Counted from the stretch's first letter, positions 1-10,552 are shown. The stretch is 64,000 nt of DNA from CAYLPJ01 sp964385465 (GCA_964385465.1 CAYLPJ010000001.1:62001-126000), one strand, 5' to 3'. Notes: a model not told the origin generated them from the sequence alone. Numbers and translations are program-made.

Positions 1-3000
1 GCCACGACGGATGCGTCCAGATCGAACGACTGCCAGCCGGTCGAGCCCGGCGCGGGGCCCTGGTGAAGCACGTCGGCTCCGCCGAAGCCGTCCCAGATCT
101 GAACGCCGGTCAGGTCGGCCACCGCCGGGTTGGCGAACGGCGAGTCGTCCAGCGTCTCGTGCAGGTCCTGGACGGTCAGCAGACCCTCGTCGGTGTTCCT
201 CTCGGTGACGTGGAGGTTCAGCGCGACGTCGTCGACGACCAGGTCATCCCGGCCGGTCCAGAAGTGCTGGTCATAGCCAAACTGCAGCCAGGACCGGTAC
301 CGCCCGCCGAGGACCGGGTCGCCCACCGTCGCCGTCGTGCCGTACGCTTTCGACCACAGGACCGCGAGGTCCCATTCCACGCTGCCGGCCGGGCGGGCTT
401 GGTCGCCGGCCAGATTGTACGTCCGGCTCGACCCGGCCGAGATGACCGGACGGTCGGCGGTGTCGGTGTTATTGGCGGCCGGGTCGGCCTTGCCGTAATG
501 CTGCTGAAGCGGCGTGACCTCGGCGAGGACGTCGAACTCGCCCTCCGGCATGCCGTCGGGCATGTCGTAGCGGGAGACGGCCGACCGGTAGCCATGCAGG
601 AAGCTGCTGTAGTCGACGGTCTGACTGTCGAGCAGCACCCGCGCGCCGTTGTCGCGGCGCTGGAGGAAGACGTCCACCTGCGCCGAGCCGGTGATGCGGG
701 CGTTGCCCTCGTTGTAGACGAACACGCCCGTGACGCCGGAGGACCGGCCGGGCACAACCTGGCCGCCGGGGGCGTAGACGGAGAAGCTGTAGGCCACGTC
801 GGCACGAAGATCGCCGAAGGGCTCGGCGATGGTCACCGTACCGCCCGTGCGGGCGATGTTCGCGCCCTCGGGGGCCTCCTGGGGATCCAGCGGACGCAGG
901 TCCGCATCGGCGTGCTGGACCTCGGCGTACAGGTAGTACTCCCCGCCGGCGATGTCCGCCGGGATCTCGATACCGCGCATGTAGTATTGCACACCCCCTC
1001 CCGGCCGCAGAGGCGGCGTGGTCGCGTCGAGTTCCCCGACCAGCACCGCTTCGCCGGGGTCGAACGACCCACTCGGGCAGGCGTAGACGTCGATCTCGAC
1101 GTCTGATCGGAACGTCCGATTCCCCTCGTTGCCCACGCGAACGTAGACAGCTTTGCGTTGGAACGGCTGACCGGCAATGTAGGGATCAGACAAACCGACG
1201 TAGCCGAACGCGGCGGCAAGGTCTAGTTCGGCCTGGGCGAACGTGTAGGTCTCATAGGGGTAACGGTAGCTGTCGTTTTCGTCGTTGACGTCATCCAGTC
1301 CGTTGGCCGGATCGTAGGAGACGATCGACGCGATGACGTCGTAATCGTCCGTGGTGATATCGAACGGCAACTCGTACTTCACACGGTACGGACGGAAGAA
1401 CCCGGCCGGGAGGTAGACCGGGCAGTCGCCCGGGTCGCCGAGGTCGATCACCGCACCGCCGTCGTGCGGCACGGCCTGGAGGACAACTCGCGCCGTGCCC
1501 ATGGCCGTGACGTTCCCGACGTTACGAAGCGTGATCGTCGCGTAGCCGCCATCGCCGCCGACCTTGTCGCCCCGGATGCCGGTGAGGTTGACCCCGGTAT
1601 CGAGGTCCACGAACGGGTCGGCAGACGTGATCCCCACGGAACCGACCCCGCCTTCGTNNNNNNNNNNNNNNNNNNNNNNNNNNNNNNNNNNNNNNNNNNN
1701 NNNNNNNNNNNNNNNNNNNNNNNNNNNNNNNNNNNNNNNNNNNNNNNNNNNNNNNNNGAGCGTACGTGCCCGACAGGTCCACGTAGCCACGCTCGACGGC
1801 CACCGTCTCGGCCGTCGCCGCCTCGTTGTTCGTCTCGTCCGACTCGGCCACCGAGTCACCGGCGTCCACGTCGGCCACGAAACTGTACTCCCCCGCCGGC
1901 AGGCCCGCCGGAAGCGTGACGAACGCACGAGCCGTCGTCGACGCGCCCGGACGAAGGTTGCCGACGTACAGGTTCTCCACCGTCTCGACCAAACGGTCCG
2001 GCTCGCCCGCCGTCCGGGCGTAAATGTCCACGTCGATCCGACGACCCACGGGGATCGCCACGTTCCCCTCGTTGGTGACCGTCACCGGCAGGTACATCCG
2101 CGTGCCGTCGCCGCTGACCACCGCCGCGGGCAGCCGAAGCGCCGGGAACGCCGCCGTCAGGTCCACGAACGGGTCGGCAGACGTGATCCCCACGGAACCG
2201 ACCCCGCCTTCGTAGCTGACGGCGTTGTTCGTCTCGTCCTCCTCGGCAAGCTCGTCGGCGCTGTCGATCGTCGTCTCCAGCGTGTAGTCGCCCACCGGCA
2301 GGCCCCCCGGGAGGTTCACGTGAATCGCCACCAGCCGCTGCGCCCCCGGCCGCAGGCCAGACAGGTTCGCTCGCGTGTCGCCCAGAACAACCGTCTCGCC
2401 GTCCACCGCCTCGACCGTTACGTCAACCTGCTCGCCAAGCGGCAACGCCACCGTGCCCTCGTTGCGGACCAGAACCTGCACCCAGCCGCGGTAGGCCTCC
2501 CCCGCCACCACCGCGCCGGGGAGCATCGTGCGAGCGTACGTGCCCGACAGGTCCACGTAGCCACGCTCGACGGCCACCGTCTCGGCGGACACCGCCTCGT
2601 TGTTCGTCTCGTCCTCCTCGTCGAGATCGTCGGCGGCGTCGATGGTGGCCACGAACGCGTAGGTCCCGGCGTCCAGCCCGGCCGGGAGGGTGGCGCTGAC
2701 CGGCACGGTCTTGGACGCCCCGGCCGCCAGCCCGGCGACGGATACGTCTTCGACGGTGTGTATCACGTGGTCGCCCCCGCCGTCTGCACGGACGGCGATC
2801 TGGAGGTCCACCGTCTGTCCGGCGGGCATGGCCACGTTTCCGAGGTTGCTTACTACGACGGGCAGGCTCAATCGCGTGCCGTCGCCGGAGACGACCCCGT
2901 CGGGCAGATTGAGGGCGGCGAACTCGCAGGTGAGGTCCAGGACAGGATCGCCGACGATGATGGTGACGACGGGCCCGGCGTTGTCGTCCTCGTCGGTCTC

Positions 3001-4134
3001 CTCGACGGTATAGAAGCTGTCGGCGATGGCACAGGCGTAGTACGTCCCCGGTTCGTCGGGCGCGGTGAAGCGGAAGGTGGAGGTGACGGCCTGTCCGGCG
3101 GCCAGGACACCAAAGGCCTGCTCGGCCCCGGGCACCTCGTGCTCCTCGCCGACATACCCGGAGAAGTCGGGGTCGTCCTTGAGATACAGCGTGGTGTCGA
3201 ACTCGTGCCAACCGGTCGGCGTGGCGGCGGCGTTGCCGGCGTTGAACGTGGTCACCGAGAGGGTCTTGGTCTGCCCGGGCAGGGCATTGATGACTTCCGG
3301 CGTGGTCGTGGTGACCTGGAGATTGGGGCCTACCTGGAAGCCTTCGACGTAGGAGACCTGTCGGACGATGGTATCCGTGCCGTCATACACACCGTTGTGC
3401 CAGTCGACCTCGGTCTGGACCTCCTTGACGACGCCGATTCCCTCGGCCAGCCACATCGTGCCGAAATCGTGCCCGGAGTCCGATCCATACTGGCCAGAGA
3501 AGTCCTGCCACCATGCGTCGTAGGTCAGCTTGGCGCAGGTGAGGGTGACATTGCCGGTCACTCCGGTGTAGGCGTCGGTCATGCGCAGCGTCACGGGCTC
3601 CCAGCCGTGGAAGGTGATCGTCTGCTGTTCCGTGCCGGTCCACGAGACGCCGTAGCCGAACTGGGAGTCCCACTCGCCGTGGTACGTCTGCTGACTGCTG
3701 TAGACGCCGCCGACGGTCAGTGTGGCGGGCACGAGGTTCATCGGCGCGTCGTAGCGATCCCACGAAGTGGTGTGCCCGTGCTCCTCATCCCACTCCTCCT
3801 GGTCCGTCCCGTGAACCCGAAGACCGGTGGCGTCGCCGCTGTACCACTGCGTCCGCCGCCAGCCGGGGATGTCCGGCCTGCCGTCCTGCTCCAGGCCCCA
3901 GACGGTATAGCCGTGCATCGACGTCGGCCCGACCGTCGTCTGGCTGACCTCGTAACCGGGGTCTCCGTTGATGGTGACGCTGTAGACACAGTCCGGCGCG
4001 GTGGCCACCGGGAAGTACTCCGGCATGTCCAGCGTGTTGCCGCTGAGCAGCAGCCGAGGCTCGAGCGGCTCGGCGGCGCAGACGGCCGGATCGGACAGAG
4101 TCGTGGACGGGCGGACGGACGGGGCGTGACTCAT
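1..4134 (-). CDS. Giant secreted LEPR-XLL protein with CARDB-like repeats, partial
   Basis: The start is ATG 4134, with GGAGGT 6 nt upstream (4141-4146). The first residues include LEPRLLLSG at about 24-32, the LEPR-XLL motif of planctomycete extracellular proteins. A beta-rich N-terminal part of about 280 residues is followed by roughly eight CARDB-like adhesion modules, each ending in an acidic EEDETNN-type loop. The last ~150 residues in the window resemble a DNRLRE/CBM96-type domain (weak call). The gene continues past position 1, so the C-terminus is missing. The 100-N gap (1658-1757) breaks the reading frame only because its length is nominal. To the right, codons start at positions divisible by 3; to the left, at positions of remainder 2. 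Both sides read as the same repeat family. Probably a cell-surface or matrix adhesin; its ligand is unknown. Confidence 0.85.
1658..1757. other. Assembly gap (100 N) inside the CARDB repeats
   Basis: Exactly 100 N, a conventional placeholder. The 55 bases left of it (1603-1657) are identical to 2159-2213, and the 55 bases right of it (1758-1812) are identical to 2532-2586. The first base beyond each stretch differs. Equal 55-base overlaps are what a k=55 assembly graph leaves at an unresolved exact repeat. The simplest missing sequence is a copy of 2214-2531 (318 bp), which restores the reading frame. Confidence 0.95.
2159..2586 (-). repeat. 428-bp collapsed exact repeat within the CARDB-repeat gene
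   Basis: Both 55-base ends of this segment recur exactly beside the N gap, in the same order and orientation. The whole 428 bp is therefore probably present at least twice in the genome with a 774-bp period, covering one CARDB module and the edges of its neighbours. The outer modules are clearly diverged, so the perfect identity here points to recent duplication or gene conversion. Confidence 0.75.
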
Positions 4135-4275
4135 CAAACTACCTCCGGACACTGCGTGCGGATCGACCTCGCTCGCGCTGCCTGCCGCGCCTGTGTCGAG
4201 ACCGTGACCGGGCGTGCTTCACCAACGGATGCGCGTGGCGCCGGCCGGCAGGTATGCGCTGCTTCGTTGCGGCGG

Positions 4276-4304
4276 ATTCTACCGCGATATCCCGATCCTG
4301 CCCA
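4276..4304 (-). promoter_or_regulatory. Candidate sigma-70 promoter of the LEPR-XLL gene
   Basis: On the minus strand TGGGCA (4304-4299) and TAGAAT (4281-4276) are separated by exactly 17 bp. The predicted transcript starts near 4269 and has a leader of about 135 nt before ATG 4134. Each box matches four or five of six consensus bases. Confidence 0.5.
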
Positions 4305-4325
4305 TGGGAAAAACGTGGCCACCGG

Positions 4326-7121
4326 TCACTTCACGTGCCAGGCCCGCAGTTCGCAGGCGTGGAAGGTTGCGGACACCTTCCCGTCGTCGGCGAGTCGCTC
4401 GCCGGAAACGGCGTCGGTAACCGGCCTGCGCCCGGGGATGCGTACGATGACGTTCTCCGCCGGCCTGACGCCTGCGTTGACCACCGCGTACCACGTGCCG
4501 TGCTTGGCGGTGGGAATGGCCCGGACCACCACGGCGGGGTTGTCGCAGGCGCCCTCGACCACGCGGCCGGGCAGCGCCGGCAGGGCCAGGAAGCTGCGGT
4601 TGAATGCCCGGGCGTAGCGAGGGAAGCCGCGAGCGAAGCTTCCGCCGACGAGGTAGCCGATGTAGTGGGGGTCCCCGTGGGCGACGGCGAGGGCCTCGGC
4701 AAGCATGCACGTGGGCCCGGCACGCTCGACGTCCGCCACGAAGTAGCCGAGCTTGGACTGATCGTTCCTGTCGAACATCATGTTCTCGTTGAGGCAGTAG
4801 TGGCGGACCATCGCCAGATGATCCCTGCTGCGGAAGAGGTCCAACGTCTTCGGCGAGGCCACCGTGTAGAGGCGGTTGAATGCGTGGGTGAGCATGACAC
4901 CGTCGACGTCCTTGTACCGTGCCGGGTCGTCGGCCGGGCGGGCGTGGTGGACCTCCCAGTCGCCCCAGTTCAGACCGGGGGAGAGCAGGCCCTTGAGGTA
5001 CAGGTCCCTCTCGACCACCTGACGCGGCGTGAGGACCTCCCAGGTGCGGTCGTTGGGCGGCTTGTGGGCCTCGCGGGCAAGGATCGGCTTCCAGGCATCC
5101 GGCAACTCCGTGACCAGCCGGGGCTGCCAGTCGCCGAAGCCCACTCCCGCCTCCGCCGGGCAGCCGGTGAACAGGACCATCGCGTCCTCTACGCCGTTGG
5201 CCCGGAGGTAGTCCCGCATGGCCACGAGGAACTCCCGCCGCTTGACGTGCCACCAGTCCAGGTACCGTTCGTAGAGGGCGGTGTCCTTTCGGAGGTCTTC
5301 CCGCGTGACGGGCTTGCCGTCGTTGGCCTGGTCGGCGAACCGCTTGAGCGTGGCCGGGCCGAAGCCGACGGGCAACTGCGACCGCGGGCGGATCCAGATG
5401 CCCGCGAAGTCCGCCTTCCGCCTCATGCGGATGACGGTCAGGTCGAGCATCTTGCGGAAGTCCTCGTACGTGTCCGGGTCGGTGATGTCGGCGTTGGCGT
5501 TCTCGATCCACTTGATGTGCGTGTAGGCGTCGTTGCGGGTGAGCGGCTTGGCTCGCCGCTGGGAGCCGAGGCCCTTGCCCCCCTTGCTGCCGGCATACTC
5601 GTAGTAGGGCAGCACGTCGAAGCCGTAGGTGCCCATCAGGTCCACGATCCGCTCCCACAGCCCGGCGTTGTCGGAGTTGAAATACACCCACTGGTTGCCG
5701 CCGTACGGGCGCGGGTCCCAGTGCTGGCAGGCGCCGAACTCCAGCAGGTCCTTGCTGAACGTATTCATGCCGAGGAACTGCATCAGCTCGGCCTTGTGGC
5801 GATACCAGTCCAGCGGGTCATCGAGCCCGCGGTCCTCGCGCGTCTTGCCGCCGATGACCCCGTCGGCCATCTCCTCGCGCCAGAACAGCCGCCGGCGCGG
5901 CAGGGGCTGGGGCGGCAGCGAAAGCGGCGCCGCGAGTTTGTCCGGATCGACCACCTCGAACAGGCGGATCCGCCGCACCGCCACACCGGCGGACAGCGGA
6001 TCGTTGCGGCGGGAGAACTGGGCGACGGTCACCTCGAAGCCGTCCTCGGGCGTCCGCGTCCGCTTGCGTCGGCTGCCGCGGACCAGCCCGCCGGCGGCGA
6101 AGCGGTCGTGCAGGCGGATCAGCAGCGACCACTGCTCGTACCGCCCGCTGAGGGGCACATCGAGGGACTCGGGGTGGCTGGACACGTACTTGGTGTGCAG
6201 CGCGTCGCCAACGGTACCGCCCGTGTGAAAGCCCCGCGAGACCTCGTTGCCGCTGTTGACGACGACCATGCTCCGTGGAGCGTCCTCGGGGTACTCCACC
6301 GCCAGCACGTACACCCCGCCGGGGCGAAGCAGCTTCATTCGACCCACCGTGACGCGAAGGTAGGACGCCTCGCCCGCGACCGGCTCGATGACCCGACAAG
6401 GCCGGCCGAGCACCTCCGCAACGCGGCTGCACCCGGTAGGATTGTCGGCGAACGAGTGACCGGGCTCGGCGGCGGCGAGGTTTACCTCGTCCACCAGCGA
6501 GAGCGTGCCGTAGGGCGCCATCTCCACCAGCGGGCGCTTCAGGGCCTCCTGGCGGGCTCGCTTGAGGGCGGCGGCTCGCTCGGCGGCCTTGCGTTCGGCC
6601 TCGGCGCGTCGGGCCAGCAAACCGGCCCAGCCCTTTGCCGAGTATGCGTCCACCGCGACCTCGGCGAAGTTCGCCTGGTAGGACTTCAGCGTCAGGCGAA
6701 GGTAGCGCGTCTCCCGGTCGACCGGGATCGACGCCCAGGCCTTGTAGCGGCCGCAATCGTAGGTCGCCAGCGACGCCCACGCCCCGGGCCGGCCGGTGGC
6801 GACGGCCAGCTCGCCCTTGCCGTTCGTGTCGTAGACCCAGAGCGTGGCCAGAGGCATCTCGCGGCCGAGGTCGATGACGGCCGAGGGCGAGAAGTCCTTC
6901 TGCCGGGCCCCGCGGGCCTTCCAGGCAGGGGTTTTCGGCTCGCCGGCGGGCGGGTCCCCGAGGTCGCGCTGCTCGTCGGCAAGGCCGGAGAAGTCCACCG
7001 CCTCGGCGTCGGTGGAAACCATGTTCGGCTCCAGCAGCAGGCGGTACTGACCCGGCGGCGTCGCGAGGGAAAGAGCGGCAAACAGGCCGATGGCGGCCAG
7101 CGTGGCGGGCAATTGCTTCAC
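4326..7121 (-). CDS. Secreted glycoside-hydrolase-like protein
   Basis: 931 residues starting with a signal peptide (about 1-21, hydrophobic core AAIGLFAALSLA). A probable N-terminal binding region is followed by a basic, alanine-rich helix near 165-205 and a beta-rich middle part. From about residue 400 on, the sequence has the feel of a TIM-barrel glycosidase: many W, Y, D and E clusters and a segment on tracking a body through named places typical of unclassified glycosidase-like families. The last ~80 residues resemble the beta-sandwich that ends many glycosidases. No catalytic acid pair can be assigned by eye, so the substrate is unknown. Its ATG overlaps the stop of the upstream FecR-type gene by 4 bp, implying translational coupling. 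Confidence 0.6.
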   Translation of the reverse strand: MKQLPATLAAIGLFAALSLATPPGQYRLLLEPNMVSTDAEAVDFSGLADEQRDLGDPPAGEPKTPAWKARGARQKDFSPSAVIDLGREMPLATLWVYDTNGKGELAVATGRPGAWASLATYDCGRYKAWASIPVDRETRYLRLTLKSYQANFAEVAVDAYSAKGWAGLLARRAEAERKAAERAAALKRARQEALKRPLVEMAPYGTLSLVDEVNLAAAEPGHSFADNPTGCSRVAEVLGRPCRVIEPVAGEASYLRVTVGRMKLLRPGGVYVLAVEYPEDAPRSMVVVNSGNEVSRGFHTGGTVGDALHTKYVSSHPESLDVPLSGRYEQWSLLIRLHDRFAAGGLVRGSRRKRTRTPEDGFEVTVAQFSRRNDPLSAGVAVRRIRLFEVVDPDKLAAPLSLPPQPLPRRRLFWREEMADGVIGGKTREDRGLDDPLDWYRHKAELMQFLGMNTFSKDLLEFGACQHWDPRPYGGNQWVYFNSDNAGLWERIVDLMGTYGFDVLPYYEYAGSKGGKGLGSQRRAKPLTRNDAYTHIKWIENANADITDPDTYEDFRKMLDLTVIRMRRKADFAGIWIRPRSQLPVGFGPATLKRFADQANDGKPVTREDLRKDTALYERYLDWWHVKRREFLVAMRDYLRANGVEDAMVLFTGCPAEAGVGFGDWQPRLVTELPDAWKPILAREAHKPPNDRTWEVLTPRQVVERDLYLKGLLSPGLNWGDWEVHHARPADDPARYKDVDGVMLTHAFNRLYTVASPKTLDLFRSRDHLAMVRHYCLNENMMFDRNDQSKLGYFVADVERAGPTCMLAEALAVAHGDPHYIGYLVGGSFARGFPRYARAFNRSFLALPALPGRVVEGACDNPAVVVRAIPTAKHGTWYAVVNAGVRPAENVIVRIPGRRPVTDAVSGERLADDGKVSATFHACELRAWHVK

Positions 7122-8296
7122 GGTTGCATCTCCTCTGGCGGCGGATCGTTCGGGGCCGTGGCGGGGGCGGCGTACCCCCCGCCCGGCAGGCGGTGCAGGC
7201 TGACGTCGTCGACGAACAGGAGCGAGCCATCATCGGCTGGCCCGCCCTGGATAGATAACACGGTGACGACTTCGCCGGACCGCAGCGACTGCCCGCCGTC
7301 CGGCGGTCGGGCGTCGCGGAGGGGCACTTCCCGGCGGACCCATCGCCCGGCAGCGACCGGCAGCGACAGGTAGAGCCGCCGCCCTCCGTCGGTCATCAGC
7401 CACAGGCCCATCCAGCGGCAGGCGGTGGAGGCATAGCAGCGGAACCGCAGGACGAGATCAGGATGGTGGAACAGGAGCCCGCATCGTGCGTCGCTGAGCG
7501 TTGCCCGCAGACGGTTGTCGTCACGGTCGGCGCGAGCGCGGAAGCAAGCCGTCGTGCCGTTTCCCTGCGGGGCCTCCTCGGCCGGGACGAGGAAGCCCGC
7601 CACCCACGTCGCCGGCGCCGGCGGCCGCTCGAAATCCTCGCGCCAGTACAGCCCCGGCCCGGCGGCAAGGATGCGCGTGCCCGAGGCGGCCACTTCCTCG
7701 CCGGCCTCGACGCGCTCCCGCCGGCCGCCGCGTGCAAAGACCACCTCCGCGAGCCCGTTGTCGACGCCCAGTCGCGTGACCTCGCCGCGATGCCGAACAC
7801 CGAACCGCGCACCGGCCGCGGATGCGGTGACGTTCGGCGTGCGGACAGCCAGCCGCTGTGTCGCCACGGCCGTGGCCGTCACCCGTCCGCGGGCGAGGTT
7901 CACGCGCACCACACCAGTCTCCGGGCGTTGGACAGAGAAGATCGTCCTGGCGGCCACCGTCAGGACGGCCCCCTCGCGTAAGCGGACGTGCGCCCGGCCC
8001 TTTTCGCCAACGAGAATCCGCGTCTTCAGCGGCAGCGCGGCGTCCCCGACGAGCCCTCGCGAGCCGTCCTGCGAGGCGATCCACACCCCGCTTCCGCGGA
8101 TCACGTCCCCGGCCGTGTCGAGCATCCCCATCAGCCACAGGCCGATCAGCACCCCCGCGGTGACCGCCACGCCGAGCAGCGCCCACCTGACCGCCCCGCC
8201 GAAATGCGTTCGCCTGGGTTCCATGCCCATCCCGTTCGCACGCGGGGCGTATCGGGTTCGCCTGCCCAATGTCGTCCGCAGCCTGTCGGCATCCAC
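7118..8296 (-). CDS. FecR-type membrane protein with C-terminal jelly-roll-like domain
   Basis: A single transmembrane segment (about residues 36-57, VRWALLGVAVTAGVLIGLWL) is followed by a FecR-like periplasmic domain at about 70-215. This contains the pattern of rising beta strands ending in a V-V-F-A-R-G-G and E-A-G-E-E-V-type repeat. The C-terminal ~160 residues look like a carbohydrate-binding jelly roll ending in LLFVDDVSL. FecR proteins normally relay signals to an ECF sigma factor, but no sigma gene is nearby. The open frame begins at GTG 8296; ATG 8230 (residue 23) is an equally possible start, and neither has a strong ribosome site. It overlaps the glycosidase-like gene by 4 bp. Confidence 0.7.
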   Translation of the reverse strand: MDADRLRTTLGRRTRYAPRANGMGMEPRRTHFGGAVRWALLGVAVTAGVLIGLWLMGMLDTAGDVIRGSGVWIASQDGSRGLVGDAALPLKTRILVGEKGRAHVRLREGAVLTVAARTIFSVQRPETGVVRVNLARGRVTATAVATQRLAVRTPNVTASAAGARFGVRHRGEVTRLGVDNGLAEVVFARGGRRERVEAGEEVAASGTRILAAGPGLYWREDFERPPAPATWVAGFLVPAEEAPQGNGTTACFRARADRDDNRLRATLSDARCGLLFHHPDLVLRFRCYASTACRWMGLWLMTDGGRRLYLSLPVAAGRWVRREVPLRDARPPDGGQSLRSGEVVTVLSIQGGPADDGSLLFVDDVSLHRLPGGGYAAPATAPNDPPPEEMQP

Positions 8297-8328
8297 TCGC
8301 GACAGGCCCTTGCCGTGGGAAAGGCGTG

Positions 8329-9594
8329 CTAGTCCTTGACTCGGGTGATGTCGGCACCCACGGCGCGGAGCTTGGCCTCGATGCGTTCATAGCCGCGATC
8401 GATGTGATAGACGCGCTGAACCGTGGTGGTACCTCGGGCGACCAGTCCGGCCAGCACCAGGGCGGCCGAGGCGCGGAGGTCGCTGGCCATCACGGGCGCC
8501 CCGATGAGCCGCCGGACTCCGGTGACGATGGCGGTGGGCCCCTCCTTGCGGATGTCGGCGCCCATGCGGAGCAGTTCGGCGACGTGCATGAAGCGGTCGG
8601 GGAAGACCTTCTCGGTGAGTGCGCTGTTGCCATCGGCCAGACAGAGCAACGTCATCAGTTGGGCCTGGAGATCGGTGGGGAAGCCCGGGTACGGCTGGGT
8701 CGTCACGTCGGTGGGCTCGAGGCGGCGAGCGGAAGAGACGACGGCCCCGCCGTCGTCCTGCTCGATGGAGACGCCGACCTCCCGCAGCTTGTCCACCACG
8801 GCCAGCATGTGATCGATCCGAACGTTGCGGAGGTTCAGCTCGCCGTTGGTCAGGGCGGCGGCGATCATGAACGTTCCGGCCTCGATGCGGTCGGGGATGA
8901 CGGTGTGCTCGCAGCCGTGCAGTTCATCGACACCCTCGATGGTCACCCGCGGCGTGCCCGCACCCTCGATGCGGGCGCCCATGGCGTTGAGCAGGTCGGC
9001 CAGATCGGAGATCTCCGGCTCGCAGGCGGCGGCCTCGATGACCGTCCGGCCCTTGGCCAGCGTGGCGGCCATGAGGGTGTTTGCCGTGCCCAGCACCGTC
9101 GAGCCAAAGGGCCCTCCGAGGAAGATGTCCGTCCCGGTCAGGCGCTTGGCGGTGGCGACGATATCTCCGCTGTCCAGCTCGATGTCGGCCCCCAGGGCCC
9201 GCAGGCCGCGAAGGTGCAGGTTCACCGGGCGCGAGCCGATCGCACAGCCCCCGGGCATGGACACCCGCGCGGTGCGCCGCTTGGCCACCAGCGGCCCGAG
9301 CACGCAGATGCTCGCGCGCATCTTCCGCACGCGGTCGTAGCGGGCGTGGCAGCAGGCCTCGTCCTCGACGTTCAGACGCAGGTCCCCCTCGGCACCGCGG
9401 GAGACCGACATGCCCAGGTCGCTGAGCAGGTCGGCCATGCTGCGGATGTCCGCCAGCTCCGGAACGCCGTGGATCGTGTTGGGGCCCTCGGTCAGAAGCG
9501 TCGCGGCCAGGATCGGCAAGGCCGCGTTCTTCGCCCCGCTGACCTCCACCGTGCCCTTGAGCCTGCCCCCACCGTTGATCGCCAGCTTATCCAT
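8329..9594 (-). CDS. murA: UDP-N-acetylglucosamine 1-carboxyvinyltransferase
   Basis: Catalyses the first committed step of peptidoglycan synthesis: enolpyruvyl transfer from phosphoenolpyruvate to UDP-GlcNAc in the cytoplasm. It has 421 residues, the usual MurA length. The N-terminal substrate motif SGAKNAALP lies at 19-27. The active-site loop MPGGCAIGSRPV carries the catalytic cysteine at residue 117, so the fosfomycin-sensitive Cys form is kept. Its presence supports a peptidoglycan-making planctomycete. prmC lies 79 bp upstream on the same strand. Confidence 0.97.
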   Translation of the reverse strand: MDKLAINGGGRLKGTVEVSGAKNAALPILAATLLTEGPNTIHGVPELADIRSMADLLSDLGMSVSRGAEGDLRLNVEDEACCHARYDRVRKMRASICVLGPLVAKRRTARVSMPGGCAIGSRPVNLHLRGLRALGADIELDSGDIVATAKRLTGTDIFLGGPFGSTVLGTANTLMAATLAKGRTVIEAAACEPEISDLADLLNAMGARIEGAGTPRVTIEGVDELHGCEHTVIPDRIEAGTFMIAAALTNGELNLRNVRIDHMLAVVDKLREVGVSIEQDDGGAVVSSARRLEPTDVTTQPYPGFPTDLQAQLMTLLCLADGNSALTEKVFPDRFMHVAELLRMGADIRKEGPTAIVTGVRRLIGAPVMASDLRASAALVLAGLVARGTTTVQRVYHIDRGYERIEAKLRAVGADITRVKD

Positions 9595-9673
9595 CGTTCT
9601 ACCGTGCCCTTCCGTGGTCGGCCGTGTCCGCTCGCTCCATCCCTCTCAGCTTACCGCGCGGCCTCAGCGGAGG

Positions 9674-10552
9674 CTAGCGCCTGCGGTACGCCACAGCCGT
9701 GCGGTCGAGGTCCTGGTGGTCGCGGCGGATTTCGGGCTCTTCGTAGAGCCCCGACGCCTCGATCAACTCCATCACCGCGTCGGCCTGGCCCAGGCCGAAC
9801 TCCATCGTCAGCTTGCCGCCGGGGACAAGGAACCCCCCGGCCTCGGGGATCAACCGGCGGATGAAGTCCAATCCCTTGGGCCCGCCGTAGAGGGCAACGT
9901 CCGGCTCGTGGGCGACTTCGGCGGCGACGTCGTCGCTCTCGGCCACGTACGGCGGGTTGGCGGCGATGACGTCGCATTCGCGCCAGGCGTCGCAGCCGTC
10001 CGGCAACGTGAGCATGTCGGCCTCGGCGCAGTGAACCCGTTCCCCGAGGCCGTGGGCCTCGGCATTCCTGGCCGCAACCGCGACCGCCGGCGGGGAGATG
10101 TCCGTACACAGCACGCGCGCGTTCTCGACCTGCGACGCGGCAGCGATCCCCACGCAGCCGCAGCCGGTGCAGACGTCCCACATGCGACCTTCGCGTGCGA
10201 GAGAGCGCAGGTGGGCAACGGCCTCGGAGACGAGGATCTCCGATTCCGGGCGGGGGATCAGCACATCGGGCGTGACCTTGAAGTCGAGAGAGTAGAACTC
10301 CCTGCGGCCGACGAGGTAGGCGACGGGCTCGTGAGCGCGGGCGCGGGCGACGAGCTCGCGGAAGGCGGCGAGCTGGTCGCGGTTCGGCTGATCGGCGAAT
10401 CGGGCGTAGAGGTCAATCCGCCGGCACTGGAGGACGTGGGCGAGCAACACCTCGGCCGCGAGGCGGGCGTCGTGCACGCCGGCGCGGCTGAAATAGTTCC
10501 GTGTCCATTCGATGAGCCGCAGGACCGTCCAGGCTTGATCTTGGGCTGCCAT
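9674..10552 (-). CDS. prmC: Peptide chain release factor N5-glutamine methyltransferase
   Basis: SAM-dependent methylation of the GGQ glutamine of release factors 1 and 2. The helical N-terminal domain (about 1-80) is followed by a Rossmann methyltransferase domain. The hallmark NPPYV motif is present (A-A-N-P-P-Y-V), as is the SAM loop D-V-C-T-G-C-G-C-V-G-I. The ATG at 10552 begins MAAQDQAW, matching the usual N-terminus. The open frame continues 35 codons upstream but without family-like sequence, so the shorter start is chosen. A TAACAC box lies 8 nt upstream of the ATG and no Shine-Dalgarno is visible. Confidence 0.95.
   Translation of the reverse strand: MAAQDQAWTVLRLIEWTRNYFSRAGVHDARLAAEVLLAHVLQCRRIDLYARFADQPNRDQLAAFRELVARARAHEPVAYLVGRREFYSLDFKVTPDVLIPRPESEILVSEAVAHLRSLAREGRMWDVCTGCGCVGIAAASQVENARVLCTDISPPAVAVAARNAEAHGLGERVHCAEADMLTLPDGCDAWRECDVIAANPPYVAESDDVAAEVAHEPDVALYGGPKGLDFIRRLIPEAGGFLVPGGKLTMEFGLGQADAVMELIEASGLYEEPEIRRDHQDLDRTAVAYRRR

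Noticed and set aside
1522..1657. Apparent frameshift in the LEPR-XLL gene left of the gap
   Set aside because: The frame change is caused by the nominal 100-N length; the left side reads on in another frame with the expected repeats.
4254..7373. A plus-strand open frame of about 1000 codons opposite the glycosidase-like gene
   Set aside because: Same antisense effect; no domains, and the minus strand has a signal peptide and coupled neighbour.
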